From: Bolinopsis microptera
Lineage: Eukaryota > Ctenophora > Tentaculata > Lobata > Bolinopsidae
DNA: 64,000 nucleotides
Direction: 5' to 3'
NCBI RefSeq assembly: GCF_026151205.1
Contig: NC_087074.1
Location: 19,636,740 to 19,700,739 of the forward strand
The notes beneath the pieces were generated by a model. It was not told the origin of the DNA and did no database searches. It saw only the letters and a program-made list of their open reading frames with translations. Position numbers and translations under genes: made by a program. Of the stretch, positions 1-11,459 are shown in pieces; the first letter of the stretch is position 1; each line of letters starts with the position of its first letter.

Positions 1-2
1 AC

Positions 3-503
3 ATAAGCATTAACAACAAAGTGCGAATCTACATCGCAGCTGTTCTTACCATTCTGACCTATGGAAGTGAGATATGGAACACGACTCAAGTGCAGACAAG
101 AAGATTAGAGTCTTTCCATCAGTACTGCTTACGCAGAATCCTGAGAGTGAGGTGGTTCCATCGAGTAAGAAATGAAGATGTTTTAAGAAGGGCTTCAATA
201 ACTGCTCTTACTGACATAATAGCAACAAAACGGCTACGTTGGTTTGGACATGTCAGTAGAATGCCTGAAGATCGGTTACCTAACTATCTACTTGAATGGA
301 AACCCAAGCATGGGAAACGATCAAGAGGCAGGCCTAGGAAGAGCTTAAATGATGTATTTATTGAAGATGCTGAGCAGAGATTGGATCGTAATGGACTCAC
401 GATTGATTGTATGAGAAGATTGGCTGCAGATCGAAAAGGATGGAGAAATATTACCCGCCGAAGTTGTATAATACAAAGTAATGACGCAGATGACGCAGAC
501 TAA
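3..503 (+). pseudogene. LINE reverse transcriptase, C-terminal fragment
   Basis: Open reading frame that is already open at the left edge of the window, so the element continues outside it. It carries the C-terminal part typical of non-LTR retrotransposon ORF2 proteins: a YGSE motif after a hydrophobic stretch, then RLESFHQYCLRRILRV, an RRLRWFGHV-like block (here KRLRWFGHVSRMPEDRL), and a basic GKRSRGRPRKS segment. The catalytic reverse transcriptase motifs lie to the left, outside the window. About 20 bases after the stop the sequence runs into ATGTATGTATGTAAC, a short microsatellite of the kind that ends many LINEs, so the element probably stops near 550. The clade (RTE-, jockey- or CR1-like) cannot be fixed from this part alone. 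Confidence 0.8.
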
Positions 504-698
504 TCCTTTTGGATGGAGATCTCGCCATGTAACATGTATGTATGTAACATATATTATGTATAACGTTTCTCCATTTTAATTTGATACACTCATTTTAATC
601 AACTTAAACATATATAATGCCTGGTGTTCACTAACAACACACTGGCTCCTTGGTGCGCTGTCAGAAGACATGTTCCACCTCAAATTAGTAACGTGTAG

Positions 699-734
699 TT
701 ACTAGGCGTTACTAGGCGTTACTAGGCGTTACGT
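699..734. repeat. Short tandem repeat, 10-bp unit
   Basis: Three head-to-tail copies of TTACTAGGCG followed by a diverged fourth. Otherwise 504-900 is AT-rich and holds no gene that I can see. Confidence 0.8.
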
Positions 735-869
735 AGCACTTAGCTTTATTTGTGCCAAAAATAACTTATTTCAAGTTCTCAGGCTCATAATATTACAAAA
801 GTGATATAACATACTAATAGTAATATCATATACACATTACACATAACAAGTTTTTACTAAGACTGCTTG

Positions 870-1020
870 TTTATGAGATCCTGGAGAGGTTTGCTGTTTA
901 TCAGTCTCATGATCAGATAATGTACTTAGTAGAAACTAGGTAGGACAAGTGAAACTTGCGTTTCCTCCTAAACAGTAGTTTCACTTGTCCTACCTAGTCT
1001 CTACTACCGGATATTATCCC
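870..1020. repeat. Hairpin repeat family, copy 1
   Basis: Contains an inverted repeat with perfect 22-bp arms (935-956 and 977-998; ACTAGGTAGGACAAGTGAAA...) and a 20-base loop. The pairing extends outward by about six more bases with one mismatch. The flanking words, TTTGCTGTTTATCAGTCTC to the left and GGATATTATCC to the right, recur near 40185-40250, so this is a dispersed repeat, possibly a small foldback MITE. Confidence 0.6.
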
Positions 1021-1504
1021 TGGAATCAATGCTTGTTTACATGAGAAGTAGTCTACATACTCCTCAGTTCATCACGTATATTAGATTTACAAAGCATACT
1101 GGAGAGTTGATGTCTTTTACCAACACCTCAAACTATACTTTTTTAGTGGGTTCTAAGGTTTTGTCGCTGCCTTCTCAGTACTTACAGCTCAGGTTATTGA
1201 ACTCAGGGAAACATAAGTATCTAAATTTGTATGGTTTCTCTTCAGACGGCTGACCATACTTTCTATTCTGGGTTCGACAAAGCACTCCTTTTCTAAATAA
1301 CTCTTCAGTGTACGTGTTGTAATTCTAGATCACGTACTTTAAAATCTGACGTACTTTCTTCACCATGAATGATGAAGTGTACCAGAATTTCTACAGTTTA
1401 AGTTGACATTCTCCAGATTTTCCCGAGCAGAGGCACTAGGCTGACTAGGGAGAGGAATTTATATCTATAATTATGTCGGGGGATCATACACTTAGAACCG
1501 TACG

Positions 1505-1506
<2 letters not shown>

Positions 1507-1540
<34 letters not shown>
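1507..1540 (+). repeat. Poly-G tract (34 G)
   Basis: Uninterrupted run of 34 G followed by TGGGGGTGGG, a strong G-quadruplex-forming string on the plus strand. The Gly-rich open frame across it is an artefact of the homopolymer. Length may be affected by sequencing or assembly error. Confidence 0.9.
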
Positions 1541-1541
<1 letters not shown>

Positions 1542-1938
1542 GGGGGTGGGTCATATTTTCTTCCAAAACACAGTTGGTACATGGTCCATTTCCCAGAAAA
1601 ACAGTTAGTACATGGGGGGTGTCCAAGCCCAAAAAAAACCCATTTTACCTCAAATTTTAATTTTGGGAATGGTTTTTTGGGTTTTAATGGTTTTTAGTTT
1701 CTTTTTGGGTTTTTTGAATTTTTTCCTGTTTTTGTAACTTTTTATCTAATTCGACTACATTGAAAACAAAACCATTACTAAATAGTGGTTAAAATTTGTC
1801 CATTTCCCAATGTTTAATGAGCTGTGTCTTAATTATTATCCGAAAAAACAGTTAGTACCGCGAAGGGGGTGGGTGGGTCTTTTGACAAAATTCCAAAATT
1901 ACACTTAGTCGTCGTCACGTACAGAACTAAGTACCTGA

Positions 1939-1939
<1 letters not shown>

Positions 1940-1975
<36 letters not shown>
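1940..1975 (+). repeat. Poly-C tract (36 C)
   Basis: Uninterrupted run of 36 C, in opposite orientation to the poly-G tract 400 bases upstream. Directly after it, 1976-2045 contains two copies of GATTATGTTACTATTTATCG in tandem. No coding sequence is evident between 1020 and 2250. Confidence 0.9.
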
Positions 1976-1976
<1 letters not shown>

Positions 1977-2249
1977 ATTATGTTACTATTTATCGATCTT
2001 GGTTACTATTTTACCGATTATGTTACTATTTATCGATCTTGGTACTCGAGAGTTGATGCATTGAATAGTCTACACTCTAGTTCTACAGCATTTAAATTCA
2101 GAAAATAACTTAAATATAGTTTTTAATAAACACAATAAGGAGATATAGAAACGCTTCGTTAGTGCTAAGTAGATGACAGGTCGCCACATTGCCGACTATT
2201 AGCACCTGTCATGTACTGCGCATGCTAAAGCTAAAGGGCGTAGCCAGGA

Positions 2250-2563
2250 GTGTTGTAAGAGGTTGGGCACTCTGCCAACTAAGTGGGCCAGGTCCGACCA
2301 GGGGTGATGTAAGAGGTTGGGCACTCTGCCAACTAAGTGGGCCAGGTCCGACCAGGGGTGTTGTAAGAGGTTGGGCACTCTGCCAACTAAGTGGGCCAGG
2401 TCCGACCAGGGGTGTTGTAAGAGGTTGGGCACTCTGCCAACTAAGTGGGCCAGGTCCAACCAGGGGTGTTGTAAGAGGTTGGGCACTCTGCCAACTAAGT
2501 GGGCCAGGTCCGACCAGGGGTGTTGTAAGAGGTTGGGCACTCTGCCAACTAAGTGGGCCATGT
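2250..2563. repeat. Minisatellite, 54-bp unit, block A (about 6 copies)
   Basis: GGTTGGGCACTCTGCCAACT recurs at 2261, 2315, 2369, 2423, 2477 and 2531, an exact 54-bp period. Copies are almost identical, with single changes such as GATGT for GTTGT in the second unit and CCAACC for CCGACC in the fourth. Because 54 is a multiple of three, open frames run through the array on both strands; these are by-products and not genes. Confidence 0.95.
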
Positions 2564-2599
2564 TAAATTGTATATTCTGATCAATCACGGGAGACAAAG

Positions 2600-3360
2600 T
2601 AAAACACTTGTATTTTTGGGTTAGTAACTAAATTGGTAACAATTGGTTAAATGGGTTAGTAATTGAATTGGTAACAAATTGGTAATGGGTTAGCACACTA
2701 ACGCTGCACTCACTATCGCTGCACGTCACTCTACACAGACCTCAAACACAACTCTCACTCACTTAACCTCGTGAGTGGTGTGGTAATGTGATTACAAACA
2801 AATCTTCCCAAAACTGTAAATCCTTCTTAATAACAGTTCAAACTTCTTAGAAACTACTTCTTCTAACTTCTTCTAACTTCTTAGAAACTAAATCTTCTAT
2901 CACTTCCCCAGAAGTGATGTGAACGTGTTATGATATTCCCTTACTCACAAACACTAGATCTTCTCTTTAGGTTCTTCTGTGTGGTCCCCGTGACACACAC
3001 ACACTGGAACTTGACTTGTCTGGCTCTTCACTCTTACAGCAGCAGACTACTCACTAGAACTAAAAACAACCTTGTAAATATAAGAAAGTATGTTAGAAAG
3101 TAGTAACCCAAAACTACAAACCTAGGACTAAAGAAACTACTACAAAGAAACTGAAAAGGAACAAAGACCAAAATAAGCTAAACATTACACTACCTGCCCT
3201 TCAGGGTTAGCTCTCGTTCCGTTCACCTGAATCCTCTATACTAGACTGGTATTTACATCCTTGTTGTATTTACATGCTAAGGGAATGAATGTGTGTGAAA
3301 CAACAAAACATAACCACTCAGACATGTCTATGAATATAATAACTTAAAGGTAAAATATGA
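2600..3360. other. Unassigned intergenic sequence
   Basis: AT-rich spacer between the two blocks of the 54-bp minisatellite. Short local duplications (TTGGTAAC, AACTTCTTCTAACTTCTT) are visible, but no gene, RNA or mobile element is recognised. Confidence 0.5.
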
Positions 3361-3362
3361 TA

Positions 3363-3449
3363 GGCCAGGTCCGACCAGGGGTGTTGTAAGAGGTTGGGCA
3401 CTCTGCCAACTAAGTGGGCCAGGTCCGACCAGGGGTGTTGTAAGAGGCT
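3363..3449. repeat. Minisatellite, 54-bp unit, block B (about 1.6 copies)
   Basis: The same 54-bp unit as block A, in the same orientation, 800 bp downstream and ending in GTAAGAGGCTC where the match stops. Either an older longer array was split by an insertion, or the unit has spread. Confidence 0.9.
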
Positions 3450-5580
3450 CTTTCCCCCACACAATGGGAGGTGCTAATGGAAGGTTCTGTAGGAGAGAGG
3501 AGGGGACTATATCCCCAATGCTATGGAGGACAAATCGCCTACGAAAACATATTTATAATTCACGAATTACGATGCTCCTAGACAACGAGAAAGCTTACAA
3601 ACGTGACAAGACAGAGATCACCACCAGAGAGAAAGTTTAGTGCTAAGGTCATATTATCTAATAAACACTAATTATTTTGCGCTCTTCTCCCCCTTGAAGT
3701 TATCCACTCTTGCTGTTGCGCATCTCCCCTTGTCCCCCCCTCCCCCCCCCCCCCCCCCCCCCCCTCCCCTGCTTCCTTAATGGCCACGCCTTGCTCATTT
3801 CGAACATGTCACATATTGCAGGGATTTACCTTTTTTTGTTGCTACATACATGCCTCAAGCGTTTTGAACAGTCTTCAAGAAAGTAACAAATAATTGAAAT
3901 TCAACTGTATTTGTTGTTACGAGCAGGGAGACAATGCCCGCGAAACATTTTTTGCAAATTTCTCCGCTCCAAGATAACAACAACGCTAACAGGAAGTCTT
4001 AAAAAAGTAACGAAACAAAGGTAACTGCCACGGGAAATTTTGTTTAGTACTAAATACTACTTAGTACTAATTCTTTTTTGCTCCTATTTATATTATTTTA
4101 AAAGTTCTCCCGATGACCATGCTCTTAGTTTTACATGTGCTTATTTCGTACACCTCTTTCTTATTGCTCTAATTGCTACATGCCTTAAGTTCCTAAAGTA
4201 AACCGATTTGAATTTCTTGAATGTTACAAATAATTGAAATTCCCCTGTCTTTTCTGAATTAAATTCTTTGCAATATTACTTGAAGCAAGTTCTTTATTCC
4301 ATATATTCCAGGATGTTATAAGCTAGGAAACTGTCACTCTTGACAATGATATCCTACACATATAACATTTTTTTACATGCCGTAACTTTAGAACAGGGCG
4401 CCACTTTCTATTATTATAATATGTGAACACTGCAAATCCTAACATATAACTGTAACCCTATATAATATAACTCGGACAGATATCTGTCAAAACGAGGAAC
4501 ACTCCCATGGAATTGTCAAAATTTTAAAACTTTTGAATGACAGTCATCATAACTGAAAATATGTAGTTTGCTGCAAAATACAGGCATTGAGCGGTTCTTG
4601 ACGTACTATTTATGTTATAATTTCATTTCTACCTGTCTAACTTATTAGCTTTGATTCTCTGGGGCTACCGTATATATAAGGAAACCTTCTGAAATCCTGG
4701 AATATTGTTACCTCGGCCGAAACATATTACTAACTGAGTACTGAGTAAACGAGTATGACCCTACCTGGGTGCATCTAGTATCGCCCACTCGAGAATATTT
4801 ATATTATTATATTTAATGTTTAACGAAATTCTGGGAGGATATTACATCTAATAAGATTTGACCAATATTATTCTAAAAGTACTAAAATCTTCCCTCGCTA
4901 ATTTACCTGGATACGAACTTAGCAGCTCACTATAGAAATGTTAGCAACGAAAAGGGGAGGGGTATTTAGGCTGGGGGGGGGGGGGGCGTCCCTGAAACTT
5001 TTATACAGATTCAAAACCAAACTTATTCAAGTGTTCATTCTTAGCTCAGTGCAGATAAAACGTGATCCGATGCTAAATCTGATAGTTGAAACGTAGTTTC
5101 GAAACTTGGAAACCTTATTTAAGCGATTTGGGAGCTCTTTTGAAACATCAAAAAGCGGAGCCGGCCGGTGTGGACACTTCATCCTGGTAACGTTACGTCG
5201 TTACGCCAAAAATGTACTCTTTTCCATCCGTAGATTTACTGTGTCTCATTGAACTGTAATTACTATAACTGTAAGTCATTTACTGTTATCGATATATAGT
5301 TGTAAACGTTAGCTGTACTAAATGTCCAGTTTTATATCTCTAGTCACTGATGATCGTTCGTGCAGATAGGTCTACAACACGTGTTTACAGGCACGCGCGG
5401 CAATGAAATGTGTCAGTTAACAGCGGAACTAAACCGCGCGCACGTGCGGTGCGCGCAAAATAATTAGCAAGTAATTAATTTGCTAATTTGAACAAACCAA
5501 TGGAAATACAAAGAATCGAATGAAGTAAAAACATAATCTTTACTGATCACTACTTTATCTAAAATAAGCATTCCAACAAA
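3450..5580. other. Unassigned intergenic sequence with poly-C and poly-G runs
   Basis: Holds a C-rich run near 3735-3770 and a 15-base poly-G run near 4972-4986. I recognise no coding exon, RNA or transposon ends here. Confidence 0.5.
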
Positions 5581-5796
5581 AAATCACTTATTTACGGGAA
5601 AATTGCTAAAATATTGATTACGTAATATGTGAACGACCCCTTTTGACTCTAGTACTGGCTTTGAGCTGTTCGAGATTAGAGACATTAGAGAATATAGTTT
5701 ATCATGATTTATTTGGGATGATTTAACTGTTATGAGATTAGATGGATCAAGACTGTTCTGTTGACTGTTCCTATGATGATCTAGCCTTGGTCTTCC

Positions 5797-5801
5797 AAAA
5801 A
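5797..5801 (-). terminator. RNA polymerase III terminator of tRNA-Gly
   Basis: Five A on the plus strand (TTTTT on the minus strand) starting five bases past the tRNA 3' end, the usual pol III stop. Confidence 0.75.
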
Positions 5802-5806
5802 GGAAG

Positions 5807-5877
5807 TGCGTCGGCCGGGAATCGAACCCGGGCCTCCCGCGTGGCAGGCGAGAATTGTACCACTCAACCACCGACGC
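5807..5877 (-). tRNA. tRNA-Gly (anticodon GCC)
   Basis: Reading the minus strand gives a complete 71-nt cloverleaf. The acceptor arms GCGTCGG and CCGACGC pair perfectly, the discriminator base is A, the D-arm holds the A box TGGTTGAGTGG, the anticodon loop is CTGCCAC with GCC, and the T-arm B box GGTTCGATTCC pairs without mismatch. A run of T follows the 3' end. No intron. It is the only intact tRNA in the window and looks functional. Open frames overlapping it on both strands (to 6080) are accidental. Confidence 0.97.
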
Positions 5878-5879
5878 AT

Positions 5880-8360
5880 ACAAATAATGCGATGATCAAC
5901 CGAGTAATTCTTACAGGACGAAACGTATTTACAAGAATATGTGGCACAACAACTACACAGCGTTAAAGCGAGACTCCAGATTCTTCGAACATATAGTCTC
6001 AGTACAAGTGACAGTGATGAAATAGACGGGACCGTGCTCAACGTGAAATGTGTCCAATCATCACAGGTATTCCTTAACACAAATGAATAAATAATAATAT
6101 AAATTTATGTTTTCACCTTTATCAATTTGTCTTCTTCAAAATAGGTTTCTGATATCTGGCCCAAAAAAGTAAAACTCTCCATAATTCCAGAGCGAAGTCA
6201 GCAGTGATCCGTACGTATCAGCTTACAACGCAAGACTGGTCAACCTGGGAGTGAACCAATCCCTTGTCAGACCACGCCTTTCTTTGGAATGTGCAGAAAC
6301 TTCAGACATTTGCTGAAAACCATCTGCCAATTTGACGTCCTGTCAGCTGTACGTCAGCTATTTTCTTATTCCTCCTTCTGTTTGTTAGTTGTTATCCTGC
6401 ACCGTTAATAGTATAAGTTAAAATTGTTGAAGCTGTATTTCACACAAGGTATAAAATATAAAGTATCCATGATGATAGACAGAAATCATATGGATTTCCT
6501 TTTAAGAGAACAAACTGGATAGGAATATTATTCATTTCCCGTTCTATTTATTTAACGAGTACTCAAATTATGTTTATACACGTTAGCTTAGGATTATAGC
6601 ACTAGCAGCTGGAAGATTCTTATCTTCATGATATCATAGTGGACATATTCAGAGTTCTCTCTTGATATGGAAGAACATTTTAAATGAAGTCTAATTGAAA
6701 CTTAGATCAAAAATTAAGAGAAGGACCTAAATTATAGTGACCTAAATTATAGTGATATCCAATTTCAAATGTGTCCACTAAGATAGAAGATTTTTCCGAC
6801 ACACCGTTAAGTTTCGATAATAGGTAAATATATTGTCTCAAATCTCAAATTATTTGTCAAGTTGTAAACCTATTTGTCAGTAAATACGAGATTCAGTGAT
6901 CGTGTTTTACATACGAGTGATAGGGCACGTTTTAAGTGTTGTATTAAACAATCGGTACTGTAAAACCATTTTTTTTTGTGGGTACTGATTTTACGGATTT
7001 CTTGAATTGGATCATTTTCGCGGCATCAATTTTCGTGAATTCAAATGATTGAATTCACAGTATGTCACTTGGACAACAGAAGAGCCTTTTATTATCAAAT
7101 TGGGTTTTTGTTTCACTGAACTTATATTGTTGAAATAGTAATGCAATATGCAATAATGGGGGGGGGGGGGGGCAATAATGGTACACTTTAACACATTTTA
7201 TACTAATAGTTACAATTTTTAGGGGATATTGACTTTTATTTCCGAATCGATTAACATTTTGTTTAGTCACTCTTCAATGACGCCCTCGTTTTAGCTGCAG
7301 ACTATATAATATAAAGGACAATTAGAGAAACTATAAGATTATTATTCTAATCTGCAGTTTAAAGTGCGTTAATTGCAGGATTGATTGATGCATATAATTT
7401 TGGTTCTTTGGACACAAATCAGAATATTAAACATACGGAACCGCTAGATCTAGACAATGAAAGTGTTTTTCTTTTATTTCTTTTTAATCATTTCTCGTTT
7501 GAATGTACATGCTGGGTAAAGTTTATCGGAGGTGACATACTTCATCAGATTTCTTAAACCAATTTTCACTAATTGTAGTGTCTTAGACGTATGCTCATCA
7601 GTGACAACCAACCATGTGTGTGATAGAAACACGAAACTTCCAAATATTAGGAAAATATATACCTGCTTAAAATTAATGAGGGTTTGAGCGAATTTGTTTT
7701 TTATAATAATCTCTTTTTCTTGCCCTTCTAATCTGGTACCACTGATGAACACACGTTAAAAAGAATTGAATTTTACTGACTTTGCCCAATATCGTATGCT
7801 GATTGGCTACTGCTGATATTAACTGTAATTACTGAGGAGGATTTCGGTGTTTTTCGCTATTACAAATATAAATATCCTCCCCATAAATGAAGTGCTAACC
7901 GAATATTATATAACAGATCACAGTAACTGTAATCTTTATTTGCATTTATTATTATTATTCCATGCTTGTTATTAATATAGAATATATTTTTGTTACTAAT
8001 TAATCATTATAACCTCATTATATAACCGTTTAATGTTTGTATGGCCTGTGTAAAGTATTGCTGTATTTCTTAACCTAAAATGTGACACGCAGTTCGATAA
8101 ACTATTCGTTTTATTTCGGGGTTAAACGCAAGACAAAATCAGAATCGTTTAAGTTTCACAGAAAATGAATTCCACAGGAAAATTGTTCTATAGGAAATAG
8201 ATAAATTACAAATAAACACGACTATTTATTGGTAAATTATACCGTTCATTGATTCCATTTACACACTTATACAAATAAAAAACAAAACGCTAAAACATAC
8301 ACTATTTGTTCTCCAATTCACCGCGATCCTCGTAGTCCTATAACTAACATGGATCACATC
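5880..8360. other. Unassigned intergenic sequence
   Basis: AT-rich with a 15-base poly-G near 7159. A short word GTAATATGTGAACGACCCC just left of the tRNA (about 5621) resembles one near 12400, suggesting an old repeat family. The short open frames here have no recognisable domain. Confidence 0.5.
8225..8230 (-). promoter_or_regulatory. Poly(A) signal AATAAA for the GPCR gene
   Basis: TTTATT on the plus strand, 136 bases past the GPCR stop codon in the direction of transcription. It is the nearest canonical signal I saw. Confidence 0.4.
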
Positions 8361-8365
8361 TCCAA

Positions 8366-10100
8366 CTACCCTTTAAAACTACACCTGCAACTGTCACACA
8401 TTCCCGCCACATTCCGGCCTCCCCGCACTATCAACTCCCAGGTGGACCTCCTCATGTTCTTGTTGTGTTTAAGGAGCATGATGGTGTTCACAAATCCGGT
8501 TACTGGCATCGCCATGTAGTACCACAAGGTTGCGTACAGTTTTCCTGCGGGGGTTGCTGCTATCAGGTCGAATACAGACGTATCCGGCTCAAACACGTAC
8601 ACTAGCACTTGCATGATGAAGATGAAATGGATAACCAGGTAGTTGAATGATAGGGATAAAGTGCACTTGATGACGGCGGCTTCCATCCTCGTCAGACCAC
8701 TGATACTATGCCGGATTGCCTTATGCTTGGCAATGATGGCAACAACAGCACTCCCGCTAGTTAGGGAACTGCTCCGATCTTCTCTGGAGGGGATGGATAC
8801 TCGCCTAGTGTTTGGATTTGATAGACGTCTCGTGTTGGGATAAGATATAGGTCTATTGTTTTTTTGGAAAGTGGGTTCTTGGTGGTGAATGATGCAGTTC
8901 TCGGGTAAGACTGGGCAGGAGTTACCTGTACCAGTGTCGTCTTGTTGTTTCGCTCGTTTGATTGGAGACTTGAACAGTTTCAACGCAACTATAAAGTTCC
9001 CAGCTACGATGATAAACCATGCAATTATGAGAGGCACGGCAAGAAGAAAGAGGACGAGGAAGTAGCCGGCGTTGTGGTGGTTTGGAATAATCTCGGTCAT
9101 CTTGAAATCACATGTTGCCCAATCTGGTTGGTATCTCATCTTGTGTCCTGCAATGAAGGGGGCCGACGCCACGCCGAGACCTGTCGTAGGGATTGCTATT
9201 TTAGGAAATTTCAAATTATTTCTCGTTTAGTGATGAGAGGTTTTTTTCTACTTATAAATTTTAGCTCAGTGTTTTTAGCTTAAGATAGAATTGAAAACTA
9301 TAAACTTACCCCATATCCAGCTTATAGAGAACCCGATCCAATAAAACGGATGATTGAAGCTGAGCTGGGAAAACCTGAATAAATCATTAATATTAAATCC
9401 TGTATCACTGACTCAGTTAACATTCAATTTGGATAAGACATTCTAAGATATTTCTGATCGGTGATTTACAAGCTTACTTGACGGGGAAGGCTATAGCAAT
9501 GATTCTCTCGATAGTAGTGATGGAGAGGAGTAGGGGTGTTGATATCTGGTTCAGATTAACCAGAATGCCAGGAATTTGACAAAACAGAATGTCTGTGGGT
9601 AGTTTTTCTCTCTGGTTAACCAGACCCAGTCCTAACACTACAGCTTGTGTTCCTGAGGTGAAGAGAGGGGTCAGTTGTGGGAACCTAGTGTTAATGTTAT
9701 ACTTATATCGTGATATCAACGAATAATGACTATTCCTGTAAAAGCATGGTGCGGTGCCTGATTTAAATTCCTGTGGTACCATAAAACCAAACTGAAAGTC
9801 CTAGTTTCTTTGTCCACCTGCGATCAGGTTACTGATAGTGATGTGGATCAAACAGTTGGAACTTCTGGTACGGGTTCTCTTCCAACCGTAAAATATCATG
9901 ATGTTCAGGGACATCCCCAGAAATCCTGAAATTTCACTTTTTATCACAGAGTATTCACTTCTCCAGAACAGCTTAATAATGTTTTTAATTTCTTGAAAGA
10001 CAACAGAGCATGATCACAAGTAATGAAACACGTTTCACTCACCAAGGAATAGATTGATGGAGCCAAATATCAGATTGGCAAACTTCACAATAAGTGCCAT
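8366..10100 (-). CDS. Rhodopsin-like (class A) G-protein-coupled receptor, five exons
   Basis: Seven-helix plasma-membrane receptor. Exons on the minus strand: 10100-10043, 9925-9818, 9652-9478, 9374-9310 and 9195-8366. All introns are GT-AG and phases agree across every junction, giving 411 aa. The ATG at 10100 leaves almost no extracellular N-terminus before TM1. Visible class A landmarks are N27 in TM1 (SLNIMIFYG), Cys80 at the start of TM3 and Cys164 in loop 2 (likely disulfide), an ERI triplet at 104-106 ending TM3, W in TM4 (SISWIWG), and a long Ser/Arg-rich third inner loop before TM6. It departs from the family: Asn52 where TM2 usually has Asp, FNYL in place of CWxP in TM6, and NTIML in place of NPxxY in TM7. 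Ligand unknown; I cannot place it in a named subfamily. The last acceptor (AAAATAG) is weak and is the least certain junction. Confidence 0.88.
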
Positions 10101-10109
10101 AGATGTACT

Positions 10110-10920
10110 AACCTAACTAAATGAAACTGATTAAGATTTGGCAACTTAATTCAGAACATGTAAGACATAAAATTAGTAGAATAATTTTTGCCAATGAAAT
10201 AAGTTATCAAAATCACAATATTTGCTATAGCAACGTCCACATCAGCTAGTATCATAACTACTAAGATGATAGCGAAAAAAGATACCGCGAACCCATGATT
10301 TTTACAGAGATCCTGATTAATATACAGTCTGTATTACAGGGGCATAAACCTTGTAACTCTCCTGCCGACTTTCAGGAACCATGGGATAACACCAGTCTCG
10401 AGTGATTAAAAACAAATTAGAACTTGGATTGTTGTTTACAGGAACTTTATAGGTCAGGTTTACTACAGCATCTGGTCGATCAGGGCACAATCACGATCAG
10501 CCAAACATTTATTTCAGGCGTCATTTCGCTGCATTGAGATCTAGTATACTTAAGACGTTTGTGAGATAGAGACGTGCTTAAACAAAATTTTAGTTAAACA
10601 AATATAAATAGCATCAAGTCGGCCAATTTACGAGCACCACTTCAAACTTTGACAAACGCCTTGCAAATGCAACAGCTGTTGTGCCACACATCGCAAAATG
10701 TCGACCGTTAATGTACAAAATATGTTTAGCTGCCCTTTCAAATCTAACGGTATCAAATGAAAGATGCTGCAGTCCTACTCCTAGAGTTAGATCAAAGGAC
10801 TCACGGTGGCTTCTGATGTCTTAAATTTGAGCCCTATAATTCCATGTGGTATTATTTGCAAACGTTGATTGACTTTGAAATCTTGGAAATAGTTCAGATG
10901 CTCTGAAATAGAGCATTCCT
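10110..10920. other. Upstream region of the GPCR gene, nothing else recognised
   Basis: Should contain the promoter and any 5' UTR exon of the receptor. No clear TATA box or other element could be chosen with confidence. Confidence 0.4.
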
Positions 10921-10925
10921 AGTCT

Positions 10926-11455
10926 TAATGGCTCTTATTAAATCGCTCGCCCAAAAATTTCACGTGACTTTGGTTTTTTTGGTTTTGCAGCCGTACAAAA
11001 CGGTTTTACATAAACCCTAATCCCAACCCTAACCCTAACCCCGAAGCTATCCATAATCTTAACCACAACCCTAAGGCTCTTACTAAATCGCTCGCCCAAA
11101 AATTTCACGTGACTTTGGTTTTTTTGGTTTTGCAGCCGTACAAAACGGTTTTACATAAACCCTAATCCCAACCCTAACCCTAACCATAACCCCGAAGCTA
11201 TCCATAATCTTAACCACAACCCTAACCCTAACCCGAGCCCTAAATAATAGAATTCACGTTTTACTAGCCTGTCACGTGACCAAAACGGTTTTTTTGCCCA
11301 TAACTCTACAGGGAAGCATTTAACCTAAACCCTACTCCAGGGGGGGATTCGGAATGCAGCGTCCAAAAATACACCGATCCGGATCACTTTCATGCCTAAA
11401 GGGCCTTTCACAAGATTTTCTTAAATTTGGGCGACGATTTAGTAGGAGCGAGTCT
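10926..11455. repeat. Repeat with 145-bp internal duplication, telomere-like tracts and imperfect TIRs
   Basis: A block starting GCTCTTATTAAATCGCTCGC (about 10931) is repeated 145 bp further on. Each copy ends in degenerate CCCTAA-type repeats (ACCCTAACCCTAACC). The right edge near 11415-11455 holds an inverted, diverged version of the left edge (AAATCGCTCGCCC versus AAATCGTCGCCC), so the whole may be a small non-autonomous DNA element. I could not define target duplications. Confidence 0.5.
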
Positions 11456-11459
11456 CAAT

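Noticed and set aside
2199-2597. Long open frames of about 85-130 codons on both strands
   Set aside because: They are the 54-bp minisatellite read in different frames; the repeat length is divisible by three and there is no start, domain or splice context.
5584-6080. Open frames overlapping the tRNA-Gly on both strands
   Set aside because: They include the tRNA itself and have no domain; accidental.
11000-11240. CCCTAA repeats as a chromosome-fusion scar
   Set aside because: Tracts are short, degenerate and duplicated together with neighbouring unique sequence, which fits a repeat element better.
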